From: Lutibacter flavus
GTDB taxonomy: Bacteria > Bacteroidota > Bacteroidia > Flavobacteriales > Flavobacteriaceae
Length of the DNA: 64,000 nt
Direction of reading: 5' to 3'
Assembly (NCBI RefSeq): GCF_900188355.1
Contig: NZ_FZNX01000001.1
Span: 791,754-855,753 of the forward strand
Within the stretch, counting starts at the first letter, position 1. The number at the start of each line of letters is the position of its first letter. The position numbers and the translations under genes were made by a program. Positions 33,690 through 43,914 of the stretch are shown here, piece after piece. Under the pieces are notes generated by a model that was not told the DNA's origin, did not search any database, and worked only from the letters and a program-made list of their open reading frames with translations.

Positions 33690-33844
33690 AAAAAGTATTT
33701 TAGCATCTAAGATAGTAGTTACAAACCATTTTAAATTGTCTTTGAAATAGTTTTAAATTACAAAAATTAATAAAGTGGATTCATAGTTTAATTACAAGTT
33801 CCAGATAATCTAAAAATTACAAATGGTTATCAGGATTTAAAATA

Positions 33845-34660
33845 TCAATTCGTCATTTTCACAACTCTACCATTTAAAGGTTGCTCATTTCTATAGTTAT
33901 TTTTAGGCATTAGTTTTTGTAATTCTTTTAATTGCACTTCAGAGATAGTAATAGGCTCCTTTAAAACGATCCAAGTAACATTTTCGCTACAAGGCGGTGT
34001 TGTTAACGAACCACTATAAGTATAAAAAGCTTTGTTATCTGGCAAAATACTTGCCATATTAAATGGCGCATCAACAATTTTTTTCTCATTGACAATTAAA
34101 GGTAAATAGCTTTCTAAAAATGTGAATGGCTCACTATTTATACCTTCTTCAGCCATAATACCAATAACCAGAATTTCGCCTTTTTGATTCACATGTACTA
34201 AATGTATTTCAATAGGATAACGCACACCATTAATGGTATGTTCTGCAGCTTCATGAAAATGAAATTGTTTTAATACGTACTTTTCAGTATTAAAAAATAA
34301 ATAATCGCCTTCTTCAAAATTAAACTGAATAGAATGTCCATTATTTGTTACATCATGGATCTTGGTATTTGCAGTATAATTTAACTCTAATGGTTTTAAA
34401 TTAGGATCTAATGTTGCATCAATTTTTATTATATTAATTGGAGATTGAGAAGTACCGCCGCAACTAGATCCTTTTTCGAATTCTGCCCAATGTTCTGGTC
34501 CCGTTTCACCAGAATAACTCCAATGAAGGTCATTGTCTTTATGCTTAGTATCATGCTGTACAGTATCTACTATTTTAGTGTCTTTAGTTTCTTTATTGTT
34601 TTTGCAAGCAATTGTTAAAAGAGCAAAAACTAATAGCCCTAGTATTCGTTTTAGTTTCAT
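33845..34660 (-). CDS. Alpha-type carbonic anhydrase, lipoprotein
   Basis: 271 residues with a lipobox (LLTIACK, Cys about 19). Alpha-CA features: HWSYSGETGPEHWAEF, SCGGTSQSPINI, the zinc histidines in KQFHFHEAAEH and IHLVHVN, and SLTTPPCSENVTWIVL. Catalyses CO2 hydration in the periplasm or at the envelope. Cys in SCGG and in TPPCSE are placed to form the disulfide typical of bacterial alpha-CAs. A 294-bp gap upstream separates it from the divergent aldo/keto reductase gene; I see no operator in it. Confidence 0.93.
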   Translation of the reverse strand: MKLKRILGLLVFALLTIACKNNKETKDTKIVDTVQHDTKHKDNDLHWSYSGETGPEHWAEFEKGSSCGGTSQSPINIIKIDATLDPNLKPLELNYTANTKIHDVTNNGHSIQFNFEEGDYLFFNTEKYVLKQFHFHEAAEHTINGVRYPIEIHLVHVNQKGEILVIGIMAEEGINSEPFTFLESYLPLIVNEKKIVDAPFNMASILPDNKAFYTYSGSLTTPPCSENVTWIVLKEPITISEVQLKELQKLMPKNNYRNEQPLNGRVVKMTN

Positions 34661-34954
34661 TTAATAATTTATTTATTATGTTGTATAAATCATAACAAAT
34701 ATAAACCTAAAATGTGGTATAATATTATAGCTATCACATAAAAATCACCTCTAAAAGTCTTTTTTATTAACTTATTAGAATACTTTTATGTGAGCCTGAA
34801 TCTAGTAAAATCGAGATGACATTGAAGGGAAACAAAATATATGTGTGAAATGGAATAATCTGTTTTTATTTTAAGTGAATTAATCAGATCTTTTATAGTA
34901 TATTTCACCATTAAAATTTTAAAAAGAACTTAAATTCTTAAAAATACCAGAACA

Positions 34955-35911
34955 ATGTCGAAGACAAAAATGGGGTTAGGTTTAGCGGCTTTAGGAAGAC
35001 CTGAATATATCAATATCAGGGATGGTATTATTCCAAATAAAACGCTGGTAGCTTTTAGGGAGAATGCTTTTAGTGTTCTTAATTTTGCCTATAAACAAGG
35101 CATCCGATATTTTGATACAGCACCTTCTTATGGAAAGGGCGAACAGTTTTTAACAAACTGGAATTCTAAATATCAGCACATGGATGTTATTTTAAGTACA
35201 AAATGGGGATACACGTATGTGGCAGATTGGGAATTAGGTTTTAGTGGAGCTCATGAAGTTAAAGAGCATTCTTTAGATAAATTAATAGAGCAGTGGCAAA
35301 TTTCAAAAAAACTACAACCCGCTTTAAATATATACCAAGTACATTCTACAACGTTTGAAAGTGGTGTTTTGGAAAATAAAGACGTTTTGAATCAGCTTTA
35401 CGAAATAAAAAAACAAACAGGGTTACAAATTGGAATCACCACAAGTGGATTAAATCAAACTGAAATTATTGAAGCTGCATTAAAAATACAGATTAAAAAA
35501 GAGGATTTGTTTGATAGTTATCAAGTAACGTATAATATTTTAGAACAAGCTTCATATGATATTTTAAAGCATTTGCTTCAGTTAAAAAAGACTGTTATTA
35601 TTAAAGAAGCCTTAGCGAACGGTCGTATATTTAAAAATGAAAAATTTAGCCATTATCAAAAGCTTTATGATGTTTTAGATGCTTTGGCTAAAAAACACCA
35701 AGTAGGCACAGATGCTATAGCAATCAGATTTGTAATGGATAATTTAGAACCAACATATTTACTTAGTGGCGCATCAAGTAAAGAGCAACTTGAACAAAAT
35801 ATGAAAGCTCAAAATTTTAAACTTAAAAAGGAAGAATTGGCTTTGCTAAAATTATTTAAAACAGCTCCTAAAGATTACTGGGAAGAAAGAAATGAGTTAG
35901 TTTGGAATTAG
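34955..35911 (+). CDS. Aldo/keto reductase family oxidoreductase
   Basis: 318 residues, TIM barrel. Catalytic tetrad positions are visible: Asp in IRYFDTAPSYGKGE, Tyr in the same motif, Lys in ILSTKWGYT and His in IYQVHSTTF. NADPH-dependent reduction of a carbonyl compound, with a C-terminal segment (LSGASSKEQLEQNMKA) for cofactor phosphate. Resembles D-threo-aldose dehydrogenase-like AKRs. Monocistronic; substrate unknown. Confidence 0.88.
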   Translation: MSKTKMGLGLAALGRPEYINIRDGIIPNKTLVAFRENAFSVLNFAYKQGIRYFDTAPSYGKGEQFLTNWNSKYQHMDVILSTKWGYTYVADWELGFSGAHEVKEHSLDKLIEQWQISKKLQPALNIYQVHSTTFESGVLENKDVLNQLYEIKKQTGLQIGITTSGLNQTEIIEAALKIQIKKEDLFDSYQVTYNILEQASYDILKHLLQLKKTVIIKEALANGRIFKNEKFSHYQKLYDVLDALAKKHQVGTDAIAIRFVMDNLEPTYLLSGASSKEQLEQNMKAQNFKLKKEELALLKLFKTAPKDYWEERNELVWN

Positions 35912-35961
35912 CAACTAATAACTATTAATAACAACCTAAAATAAGGTTCAATTAGAATCCC

Positions 35962-35990
35962 ATTCCTGCCTGTTGACAGACAGGTTTAAA
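35962..35990. repeat. Dispersed imperfect palindrome
   Basis: CCTGCCTGTTGACAGACAGG followed by TTTAAAAC, an almost perfect CCTGTC/GACAGG hairpin between two convergent genes. A degenerate relative with the same right flank is at 13953-13983. Could double as a terminator. Confidence 0.5.
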
Positions 35991-36013
35991 ACTTTCTTTA
36001 CCCAAGAGAGATC

Positions 36014-37585
36014 CTACTGATTATCGAAAGAGTTTAAAATTTTCTTCATATGTTCCAACGATTCTCCTATTTTAATTTCCTTTTTTAATGCCCCTACATT
36101 CGCTAGATCTTTCGCTAATTCATGTGCCATACCTAAAACAGCTTTTTGTAAATCATTAAGTGGATAGTGGTAATTGTCATTATCCTTTGAACCTTTGGGG
36201 TTATCTATAGAATTAAAACAAGGCCATTCTGTACCTGGCAAAGGACTCGTTCTATTAAAAATCTCCAGAAAATCCGGGGCTGAGGCATCTCTATCTGTTA
36301 AATGCTCAAAATCCCATTTCATACCAAGTGTTTTAAGCATAGAAGTATGCTGTTTTTGAGAGTTAATCACCTGTGGATCTGACCAAGCCGAAATCATAAT
36401 TGTAGGAACTCTAATGCCCAAACGATCAAAAGGGAACCCCATTTCGTTAATAGATCCATCATTAGGTGGTGTAGCGCATTTTGGAGGAGATACATGATCA
36501 TAACAGCCACCATGCTCATCATAAGTTATACAAAGTAAGGTATTTTCAGAATTACTGCCAGTTGGTTTTTGACTATTAGATTTTTTAATAACAGTATATA
36601 CCTCATTCACCAAATCTTCACCAGCAGTTACTGAGGACGGCTGAGTAATACCCAGAATCTTAATTGGTGGGTGCATATCGTTATGATTAAAGAACAACCT
36701 TGGCTCAATAAAAGAGTAAGCAGGAAGGTCACCATTTTCAACATCTTTATGAAAATCTTCCATATGTCTAAAATGTAGTTTTCGTTGTTTTTTTTCTTTA
36801 AAAAAAGGCCAGAGCTTTTGAAAATGTATTAATAATGTTAACGGAAAGACATCCATTTTATCGTAATAGATAACCCAAGGTTTGCCTTGTTCTTCAAGAC
36901 GGTTAAAGATTGTATCACGATTAAAATCTTTTTCCAACCATTTTGTATATTTAGTGTTGACCACCTGACCGTTAGAAGTAGCAGCATTAAAAAATGAACG
37001 GTTGCAAAAAGTCTGGCTAGGTACGGCACAATGCCAACGGTCAAAAACCGCAAAACTCTTTGCAAGTCCCGACATAACAGGTACTTTCTCAGCAGCAAAA
37101 CATTCCATAATAATGCTATATTCATCACTATGGGGTGTATGAAAGATACCCATATTGCTATCTATTTTGTTATAATAATCTTGTACAAAACCCGTCATAG
37201 GAGCAGGATAAGGCAATTCTGAACAAGCTACCGACTTAGGAGTGCCAGTAACAGGCTGATTGTAAGGTGGTTTAAAATGTTTTTGTTTTGTAGAAAAAGC
37301 ATTTTTTGAAGGATGTACACAATTATACAGTTGAGTATTGATGTGAGGGAAGTACTCGCCAGGATCTGGATTAGGATTATCCATGGTTGTACCAGGTCTT
37401 ACTTTAATAGGTTCGCCATCACCATGAACTCGTTTTCCATCCGTTCGTGTAGGAGAAGGATTTGAAAGGTTTTTTCCTATTACACCATCAAATTTTTCAG
37501 AGGCATAGCCTAAAATATTATCAAAAGAGCGGTTCTCTAGCATTAGAACAACAACATGGTCAAAACAATCTAGTTTATTTTTCAT
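36014..37585 (-). CDS. Phosphoesterase family protein (phospholipase C / acid phosphatase AcpA-like)
   Basis: 523 residues of the PF04185 superfamily. The metal/nucleophile motif VVVLMLENRSFDNILGY is at 11-27, followed by HTPHSDEYSI, PSQTFCNRSFF (about 186-196), NHNDMHPP and ITYDEHGGCYDHVSPP, the conserved second metal site. Hydrolyses phosphate esters, in relatives phosphatidylcholine or nucleotides. Family members are usually exported by Tat, but this one begins MKNKLDCFDHVVV with no signal peptide, so it is predicted cytoplasmic or released another way. Monocistronic. Confidence 0.87.
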   Translation of the reverse strand: MKNKLDCFDHVVVLMLENRSFDNILGYASEKFDGVIGKNLSNPSPTRTDGKRVHGDGEPIKVRPGTTMDNPNPDPGEYFPHINTQLYNCVHPSKNAFSTKQKHFKPPYNQPVTGTPKSVACSELPYPAPMTGFVQDYYNKIDSNMGIFHTPHSDEYSIIMECFAAEKVPVMSGLAKSFAVFDRWHCAVPSQTFCNRSFFNAATSNGQVVNTKYTKWLEKDFNRDTIFNRLEEQGKPWVIYYDKMDVFPLTLLIHFQKLWPFFKEKKQRKLHFRHMEDFHKDVENGDLPAYSFIEPRLFFNHNDMHPPIKILGITQPSSVTAGEDLVNEVYTVIKKSNSQKPTGSNSENTLLCITYDEHGGCYDHVSPPKCATPPNDGSINEMGFPFDRLGIRVPTIMISAWSDPQVINSQKQHTSMLKTLGMKWDFEHLTDRDASAPDFLEIFNRTSPLPGTEWPCFNSIDNPKGSKDNDNYHYPLNDLQKAVLGMAHELAKDLANVGALKKEIKIGESLEHMKKILNSFDNQ

Positions 37586-37884
37586 AGTTATTTTTTAAAA
37601 GTTAGTAGTTGTCTGTAAGTTAAGGTTTTAATTGCAAACAAATAATATGGTAAAAAAAATTAGAATAGTATACCAATCACAAACACAGGGTTAAATAAAA
37701 ATTTGTGATTTTAGATAATGACAAATTATAGTTACAAATAATTGCAGGATCTTGATTTTTTGATAATTACAAAGAATTCATGGAGACTTAATAGAATAAT
37801 AACTCTGCGAGTAATTTAGCATAATATAGAATTATAACATTTAAAACTTAAATCGCAATTGCTTTTAATATAATTGTTAACAGT

Positions 37885-38799
37885 CTAGTTAATGGAAGAA
37901 CGAAAGTCTTTAGGTGAAAAACCAACTTTTTGTTTGAATAATCTGCTAAAATGCTGTGGGTATTTGAACCCTAATTCATAGGCAATTTCACTTATTGACT
38001 TATCAAAGTCAAAAACTTTTTCCTTGGCTATATGAATAAGCTTTGTTTGTATATACTCTTGAGCAGATATTCCTGTTTCTCTTTTAACTAAATCTCCAAA
38101 ATAATTAGAAGATAAATGTAAATGGTCAGCAAAATAGCCAACAGATGGTAATCCAAGTTTTAGTGGCTTGTCTGAAGCAAAATAATCGCTCAAAAGCGTG
38201 TCGAATTTTTCCAAAGAACTCTGATTCACAATGTCACGTGTGAGAAACTGTCTGTCATAGAAACGCAAACAATAATCCAAAAACAGTTCTATATTGGCCA
38301 CAATCAACTTTTTACTATGCTTATCTAAATTTTGCTCCAATTCGAATTGGATTTTATCAAAAACACTCAATATAACTTTACGCTCTTTGGTTGAAAGGTG
38401 CAAAGCTTCGTTAGTGGAATAAGAGAAAAAACTATACTGATTCATTTTTCTTGCCAGATTAGTACCTAATAACAAGTCAGGATGAAATAACAATGCAAAT
38501 CCTTTTGGTACAAAGTCAGGTTTGTAACCTCCTAATTCTATAGTTTGATTTGGGCTTATAAAAACAAGCGTCCCATCGTCATAGTCATATGGTTTGCCAC
38601 CATACATTATTTTACATCCTTTGGCATCTTTTAAAAAGATAGCATAACACTTAAAGTGAAAAGCATCATATTTTTTGTTTTTAGGTCCTTCTTCAATAAC
38701 TTTATCAAAATCGATTATACTAACCAAGGGATGCAGTAACTCTTGATTTCTTAAACTACAATAATCAGCAACTGAATTGATGTTCAAAATATTATTCAT
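37885..38799 (-). CDS. AraC-family transcriptional regulator
   Basis: 304 residues. An N-terminal cupin-like sensing domain (about 30-130, with YGGKPYDYDDGTLVFISPNQTIEL) and a C-terminal double HTH (about 205-300; LHLSSNYFGDLVKRETGISAQEYI and ISEIAYELGFKYPQHFSRLFKQKVGFSPKDFR). It is divergent from the DUF418 gene across 232 bp and likely controls it or the SnoaL-type gene behind it. Effector unknown. Confidence 0.92.
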   Translation of the reverse strand: MNNILNINSVADYCSLRNQELLHPLVSIIDFDKVIEEGPKNKKYDAFHFKCYAIFLKDAKGCKIMYGGKPYDYDDGTLVFISPNQTIELGGYKPDFVPKGFALLFHPDLLLGTNLARKMNQYSFFSYSTNEALHLSTKERKVILSVFDKIQFELEQNLDKHSKKLIVANIELFLDYCLRFYDRQFLTRDIVNQSSLEKFDTLLSDYFASDKPLKLGLPSVGYFADHLHLSSNYFGDLVKRETGISAQEYIQTKLIHIAKEKVFDFDKSISEIAYELGFKYPQHFSRLFKQKVGFSPKDFRSSIN

Positions 38800-39031
38800 A
38801 ATCCAACTTAATTTTGATTAAAGATAAGGTATTGATCTGCTATTAATCAAATATCATAACTTAAATCAGTGAAAATGGTATACAATTCAGTAATCTTGGT
38901 ATAACAAAGATTTAATTGAATCGGTAATTTTGGATCACAGTAACGAATCAATTTTGTATTAATGTGGTTTCAGAAATGAAAAAACACGTTTTAATAGTAA
39001 TTGGTTAAATATTTAAATCAATTATAAAATT

Positions 39032-40288
39032 ATGGAAGAAAACATATCCCTATCATCACCACTTAAAAGAATAACCGTATTAGATGCATTAAGAGGATTT
39101 GCTCTTTTGGGCGTAATTTTGATACATATGATTCAACATTTCGGAATATTTTCAATGTCATCTCAAAATGAAGTACTTCATTTTCCAATGTTAGACGAAG
39201 CAGTGCGATGGATTGGGAACAATATCATAATGGGAAGATTTATAAATATTTTTGCCTTTCTCTTTGGGATAAGCTTTTTTATCCAAATGGACAGGGCAGA
39301 AAAAAAAGGTGTAAACTTTCGTTTTAGATTTATTTGGAGAATGATTCTATTGTTATCTCTTGGCTTATTAGCTCATTCCTTCTTTAATCTCGAAATCATT
39401 TCCATTTATGCTTTCTTTGGACTATTGCTTTTACCACTGTATCGTGTAAAAAATTATATGTTGTTAACGCTTGTAGCACTACTATTAATAGGAGGTCCAC
39501 GTATAATACAAGTAGTAAATCACAATAACAAATTAGCAAAAGAGCAAGTAGTGGTATCAGAGGAAAGCAATAATGATCAAACAGCACGGACACTACCCGA
39601 ACATACTGCCAACCCTTCCTTCTTAAATAGTGCAAAGTATAATTATGAAGAACGCTTACCTGGCAAGTTAAACTATCAATTTGGATTCATTGGGCGAGGT
39701 TATATAACACTTGCTTTATTTATTCTTGGCTTGTATGTAGGTCGTAATCGTTTCTTTGAAAAAATAGATGAGCAAAAGAAACGTAATTTATGGCTCTTTG
39801 TCGGATTTCTTTCGGGAACTTTACTAATTACCTTGATTCAGAAAATACTCCCTGACCAAAATATGTTTATTTTATTTAGGCCTGATGGTCAAAATATTTC
39901 AACATCAATATTGCTGACTAGGACTTTAGAGGATATTGGAATGGTTCTATTTACAGGGGCTTTAACAATGGGCTTCATTTTGCTTTATCAAAAAACCAAA
40001 TTTAGAAACTACCTTGAAGTTTTATCGCCTTATGGAAGAACAGCATTGACAAATTATATAATTCAAGGTGTAATTGGTTGTCTTATCTTTGCACCATGGG
40101 CATTTGGAACCATTTTTAGTGATTGGGGAGTATCGGCCTTGTTTTTTCTGGGAATTGTAATTTATATTGTGCAAATAATTTTTAGTAAAATGTGGCTCAA
40201 AAGATTTTTGTATGGTCCTTTGGAGTGGCTTTGGCGAAGTGGGACTTATTTAAAGTTTCAACCATTCATAAAAAGAGTAAACAAATAA
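39032..40288 (+). CDS. DUF418 (YeiB-type) membrane protein
   Basis: 418 residues, about ten TM helices. The hallmark N-terminus RITVLDALRGFALLGVILIHM matches DUF418/acyltransferase-3-like membrane proteins, and the C-terminal block YGRTALTNYIIQGVIG...GPLEWLWR is the DUF418 domain. Proposed roles in the family include transport or membrane acylation, but none is firmly established. Followed after 50 bp by a secreted NTF2-like protein, with a divergent AraC regulator upstream. Confidence 0.88.
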   Translation: MEENISLSSPLKRITVLDALRGFALLGVILIHMIQHFGIFSMSSQNEVLHFPMLDEAVRWIGNNIIMGRFINIFAFLFGISFFIQMDRAEKKGVNFRFRFIWRMILLLSLGLLAHSFFNLEIISIYAFFGLLLLPLYRVKNYMLLTLVALLLIGGPRIIQVVNHNNKLAKEQVVVSEESNNDQTARTLPEHTANPSFLNSAKYNYEERLPGKLNYQFGFIGRGYITLALFILGLYVGRNRFFEKIDEQKKRNLWLFVGFLSGTLLITLIQKILPDQNMFILFRPDGQNISTSILLTRTLEDIGMVLFTGALTMGFILLYQKTKFRNYLEVLSPYGRTALTNYIIQGVIGCLIFAPWAFGTIFSDWGVSALFFLGIVIYIVQIIFSKMWLKRFLYGPLEWLWRSGTYLKFQPFIKRVNK

Positions 40289-40338
40289 TGATGATTCACT
40301 TTTGCATAAATGAATATTAATAACTAATAAAACTTTAA

Positions 40339-40800
40339 ATGATGAACACAAAAACCGCAATATTTGCAATACTAATCTCTGTTTTAAGCACGTCCTGGAC
40401 GTTCGCACAAACTTCGGTTGAGCAGGAAATTACTGAACTCTCAAAAAATAAATGGCAATGGATGGCAGATAAAGATGTAGATAAACTGGCTATACTTTTT
40501 CACGATAAGTCAAAATTTGTGCATATGAGTGGTTCTTGGAAAAAAGATAGAGAGTTAGAAATCATTAAGTCAGGTAGCATCTGGTATAAAAAGGCAGAGG
40601 TGCATGATGTTGCTGTTGAAGTTTTTGGTGATGATACAGCTGTACTCTGGAACCGCATCACATTGACTGCTAATGTGCGTGGTAATGATGTGTCAAATGA
40701 ATTTACCGTGACTGAATTTTATAAAAGAGAAGAAGGTGATTGGAAATTACTGGACTTGACATTTAGTAGTGTAAGGGACACCCATGAAATTGAACATTAA
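40339..40800 (+). CDS. Secreted SnoaL/DUF4440-type NTF2-like protein
   Basis: 153 residues (start 40339 or 40342), signal peptide ending SWTFAQ. The mature part is one cystatin-like alpha+beta fold: EQEITELSKNKWQWMADKDVDKLAILFHDKS, then VEVFGDDTAVLWNRITLTANV and TEFYKREEGDWKLLDLTFS. DUF4440 members are small-molecule-binding or isomerase-like proteins; the ligand is unknown. Probably cotranscribed with the DUF418 gene. Confidence 0.82.
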   Translation: MMNTKTAIFAILISVLSTSWTFAQTSVEQEITELSKNKWQWMADKDVDKLAILFHDKSKFVHMSGSWKKDRELEIIKSGSIWYKKAEVHDVAVEVFGDDTAVLWNRITLTANVRGNDVSNEFTVTEFYKREEGDWKLLDLTFSSVRDTHEIEH

Positions 40801-40802
40801 AT

Positions 40803-41215
40803 AAGGCACTATATCTACAATTATGTGTAAATAGCCTGAAGTAGGTCTATACAGTAATTCGCCAGCGCACCAACTTTCTTAATTATAGCTTCAGCCACTG
40901 GCTAAATTAATAATATAAAATGTATTATAATGTTAGCGTTATGTTACTTTGCTTTGCTCACTTTTTTATTATTTTATAAATAGGAGTTTGCGAATTCCGT
41001 TTTACTCCATTTGAATAAAAGCAAAGTTTAATATTGAATTTTATGATAAGTTTTATACTAAATAGTTACTTCTACAATGTTAATGGAACACTCTTTTTTG
41101 AGTAGGTAGGAGCGTGGAGGAAAAGTGTGTGTAATGGCTAATTTATTTAAATTCAAAAATAACCCAATGTTTCTTTTACTTCCTCTTTATATTTTCTCCC
41201 AACAGGAATGTATGT
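40803..41215. repeat. Duplicated structured block, copy A (with LytTR gene end)
   Basis: Matches 43449-43977 over most of its length. Both begin AAGGCACTATATCT, share AGCCACTGGCT, a CTTTGCTTT...AGCAAAG outer stem enclosing GGAGT...ACTCC, and end in the last about 20 codons of a LytTR-type gene on the minus strand. Copy B carries about 75 bp more near its start. The two copies bracket a broken permease and a CapA-like gene. Confidence 0.75.
41153..41215 (-). pseudogene. 3' remnant of a LytTR regulator gene
   Basis: About 20 codons, ETYIPVGRKYKEEVKETLGYF and stop, nearly match the C-terminus of the intact LytTR regulator at 43915 (FSIPIGRKYKDKVKDVLGYF). Upstream the homology ends abruptly where a permease fragment starts on the other strand, so this is a truncated duplicate. 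Confidence 0.75.
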
Positions 41216-41677
41216 TTCTTTGATAATTATATCGAGCATAAGTGCAATGGTATGGGCTGGTCCCCGGGTAACACAGGTTATGGCACAGGACCATAGGCTA
41301 TGGAGGTGGTTTTCCAAAAAAACAAAAAGCAACGTTCCGCAACGTGCCATTTCGCTTCAAACCACCATAACACTTATGTTATTATTCACTGGAACTTTTG
41401 AACAGGTAATAATCTATAGTAGTTTTGTGCTACAATTGTTTGCAGCCCTAGTAGTAGCTGGAGTATTCGTAGTAAGACATAAAAATAAAATCAAAAGTGG
41501 ATTTAGAAGACCTCTTTTCCCATTCCACAAATATTCTTTCTGGCACTCAGTTTTTGGGTGCTTCTTTAATTGATGTTTTCTCAACCATTAGAAACTGGTT
41601 TGGGTCTTCTTAATTTGTTACTGGGTTTTCTGGTGTTTAAATTTGATAATTTTTATAGCAAAAAAATGTCTAAATGA
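41208..41677 (+). pseudogene. APC-superfamily amino-acid permease, C-terminal remnant
   Basis: The ORF from 41208 (SISAMVWAGPRVTQVMAQDH..., VPQRAISLQ, LQLFAALVVAGVFVVRHK) is the last third of an APC-type amino-acid permease: it lacks the first eight or so TM helices. After about 41540 the frame shifts; the other frame continues ALSFWVLL-stop-LMFSQPLETGLGLLNLLLGFLVF and ends at TGA 41677, with an internal TAA. So it is both 5'-truncated and frameshifted. It abuts a truncated LytTR end at its 5' side. Confidence 0.8.
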
Positions 41678-42095
41678 TCAGCTATACCAAGGAAGTACCG
41701 AATATTCTATTTTGAATAAATTTAAGGTAGATCTTGAATTTGGTGGAGTAGTTAACTACTTGTGAAACCTTTTAATAAAGTTTTTATAAATGATATTTAT
41801 CATTTACTGATATGATAAACCCCTGTAAATTTGATCGAGATTAACTATTAAATACTGAGAATTTGAAAGTTAAAAGTGGTAGTATTGGAAATATTAATAT
41901 TATAAATTTATAGAAATGAATTAATTGGTAATGTTAATATTGAGGATAGCCATAAGAAATTACTTGAAGTGGTGTTTAATAATTTAGTTGATTAAATTAA
42001 ATAGAAGTTGCAAAGAATTTGCGAAAAATTTTTCAAATCATAGTCATCTGGAAGTAAATTGGATATGGTTTTTTATTGACAGAAGTTTTAATCTA
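41678..42095. other. Non-coding region before the CapA-like gene
   Basis: 418 bp with no convincing gene or strong hairpin. It is AT-rich and lies inside the rearranged stretch between the two copies of the structured block. Confidence 0.5.
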
Positions 42096-43313
42096 ATGAA
42101 ACCTGGAATTCTTCTTATCGGATTGTTGATAATAATAATGTCACTTCTATTAAGAGAGGTTAGTACTCAAAATAATACTAAAAAAAGAGTTGTTGAGATG
42201 CAGGATACTGACAAACAAATGAAGCTATTTCTTTGCGGTGATGTGATGACTGGTAGGGGTATAGATCAAATCTTACCACACCCCAGCAATCCAGAGATAT
42301 TTGAATCGTATTTGAAAGATGCCAGGGGATATGTAACCATTGCAGAGAAAAAAAATGGTCTCATAGGATATCCCGTAAACTATAAATATATCTGGGGTGA
42401 TGCACTTAAAGAATTTGACCGTACAAAACCTGATTTAAAGATTATTAATCTTGAAACGAGCATAACCACCAACAATTCATACTGGAAAGGAAAAGGAATC
42501 CAATACCGCATGCATCCTAAAAATATAGAATGCCTTTCAGTAGTTAAAAATTTATACTGTTCATTGGCAAATAATCATATATTAGATTGGGATTATAAAG
42601 GACTCACGCAAACTATTAACACCCTAGACAAGGCAGAAATAGAATATGCCGGAGCTGGTATTGATTTCCAAGCAGCAAATAAACCCGCTATAATTGAAAT
42701 TGAGGGTAAGGGAAGAATTATAGTTTTGTCGTATGGTATGCCTTCGAGTGGAATTTTTTCAAGTTGGGCAGCACAGAAAAACCGACCGGGAGTTAATCTT
42801 CTAAAGGATTTATCACAAGCTGGCATTCAGGAAATTAAGGCACTTGTTGAAACAGTAAAACAACCCGGAGACATTGTGGTTTTTAGCCTGCATTGGGGAG
42901 GTAACTGGGGATATGAAATACATTCCAATGAAATGGAATTTGTCCACAGTCTTATTGATACAGCTCAAATTGATGTGTTTCATGGCCATTCTTCACACCA
43001 TTTTAAAGCCATAGAAGTATACAATAACAAGCTAATATTGTATGGATGTGGTGACTTTTTAAATGATTATGAAGGCATTGGTGGAAAAGAGAGTTACAGA
43101 AGTGAATTAACACTTATGTATTTTGCCAACATTGATCCAGAAACAGGAAATCTGATAAAACTGGAGATTACTCCTATGGAAATCAAAAATTTTAGAGTGA
43201 ACGAGGTTGTTACTTCAGACTTGCTTTTGGTAAAGGATCGGCTTAACCGTGAATGCAAGAGATACAACAGCTCAGTAACTTTGCAAAACAACCGGTTACT
43301 TTATAATTGGTGA
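42096..43313 (+). CDS. CapA-family protein (poly-gamma-glutamate synthesis/metallophosphatase-like)
   Basis: 405 residues from the ATG at 42096 (MKPGILLIGLLIIIMSLLL, a membrane anchor or signal); a TTG 108 bp upstream adds a non-conserved tail. The PGA_cap domain shows LFLCGDVMTGRG, LKIINLETSIT, CSLANNHILDW, VVFSLHWGGNWG and DVFHGHSSHH, the metal-binding motifs of a calcineurin-like fold. In Bacillus CapA takes part in polyglutamate capsule export; in Bacteroidota the role is unclear. No capB/capC is nearby. It sits alone between the two copies of a duplicated block and may be recently acquired. Confidence 0.82.
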   Translation: MKPGILLIGLLIIIMSLLLREVSTQNNTKKRVVEMQDTDKQMKLFLCGDVMTGRGIDQILPHPSNPEIFESYLKDARGYVTIAEKKNGLIGYPVNYKYIWGDALKEFDRTKPDLKIINLETSITTNNSYWKGKGIQYRMHPKNIECLSVVKNLYCSLANNHILDWDYKGLTQTINTLDKAEIEYAGAGIDFQAANKPAIIEIEGKGRIIVLSYGMPSSGIFSSWAAQKNRPGVNLLKDLSQAGIQEIKALVETVKQPGDIVVFSLHWGGNWGYEIHSNEMEFVHSLIDTAQIDVFHGHSSHHFKAIEVYNNKLILYGCGDFLNDYEGIGGKESYRSELTLMYFANIDPETGNLIKLEITPMEIKNFRVNEVVTSDLLLVKDRLNRECKRYNSSVTLQNNRLLYNW

Positions 43314-43914
43314 GCAAACAACTGCAAATAAATATAATTTAGAACTTAAGCCGTAATTTCTTTTAACATAATTGTTCATTTCTTTATTATTTTAAAATAT
43401 TGAATTCACGAACCACCTAATGTCGATTTGCCTAACGATATAGACCTAAAGGCACTATATCTGCAATTATGTGTAAGTTACTCACAGCTTTTTATTATTA
43501 CTGGAGTTCGTGAATATTAGTATTAAAAAAATACTAATATTTGCCTGAAATACAACTATACAGCAATTCACCAGCGCGCCATCATTCTTGATAATTGCTT
43601 CAGCCACTGGCTAAACCAACAATACAAAATGTATTATAATGTGAGCGTTATGTTACTTTGCTTTGCTCACTTTTTTATTATTTTATAAATTAGGAGTTTG
43701 CGAATTCCGCTTTACTCCCTTTGGCTAAAAGCAAAGTTTAACTTTTCATAAAATGAACAGTTTTATACCAAAAAGTTTCTTCTGCAATTTTAATGAAATC
43801 GACGACAGGAGATTCACGAGCTCTTATTTGAAAAATAAAAGAGTAGCGAGTAAACACTTATTATGCTGACTGACGAAAGGAGGGAAGCATAATAAGTGTG
43901 AAATGGTTAAATAT
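43314..43914. other. Intergenic region holding copy B of the structured block
   Basis: 601 bp with no gene. Most of it is copy B of the repeat (from 43449). It also carries a perfect 12-bp hairpin (43513-43541) inside the extra segment that copy A lacks. Confidence 0.6.

Noticed and set aside
41208-41573. Possible intact 121-residue membrane protein
   Set aside because: It is the C-terminal fragment of an APC permease and the true reading continues in another frame.
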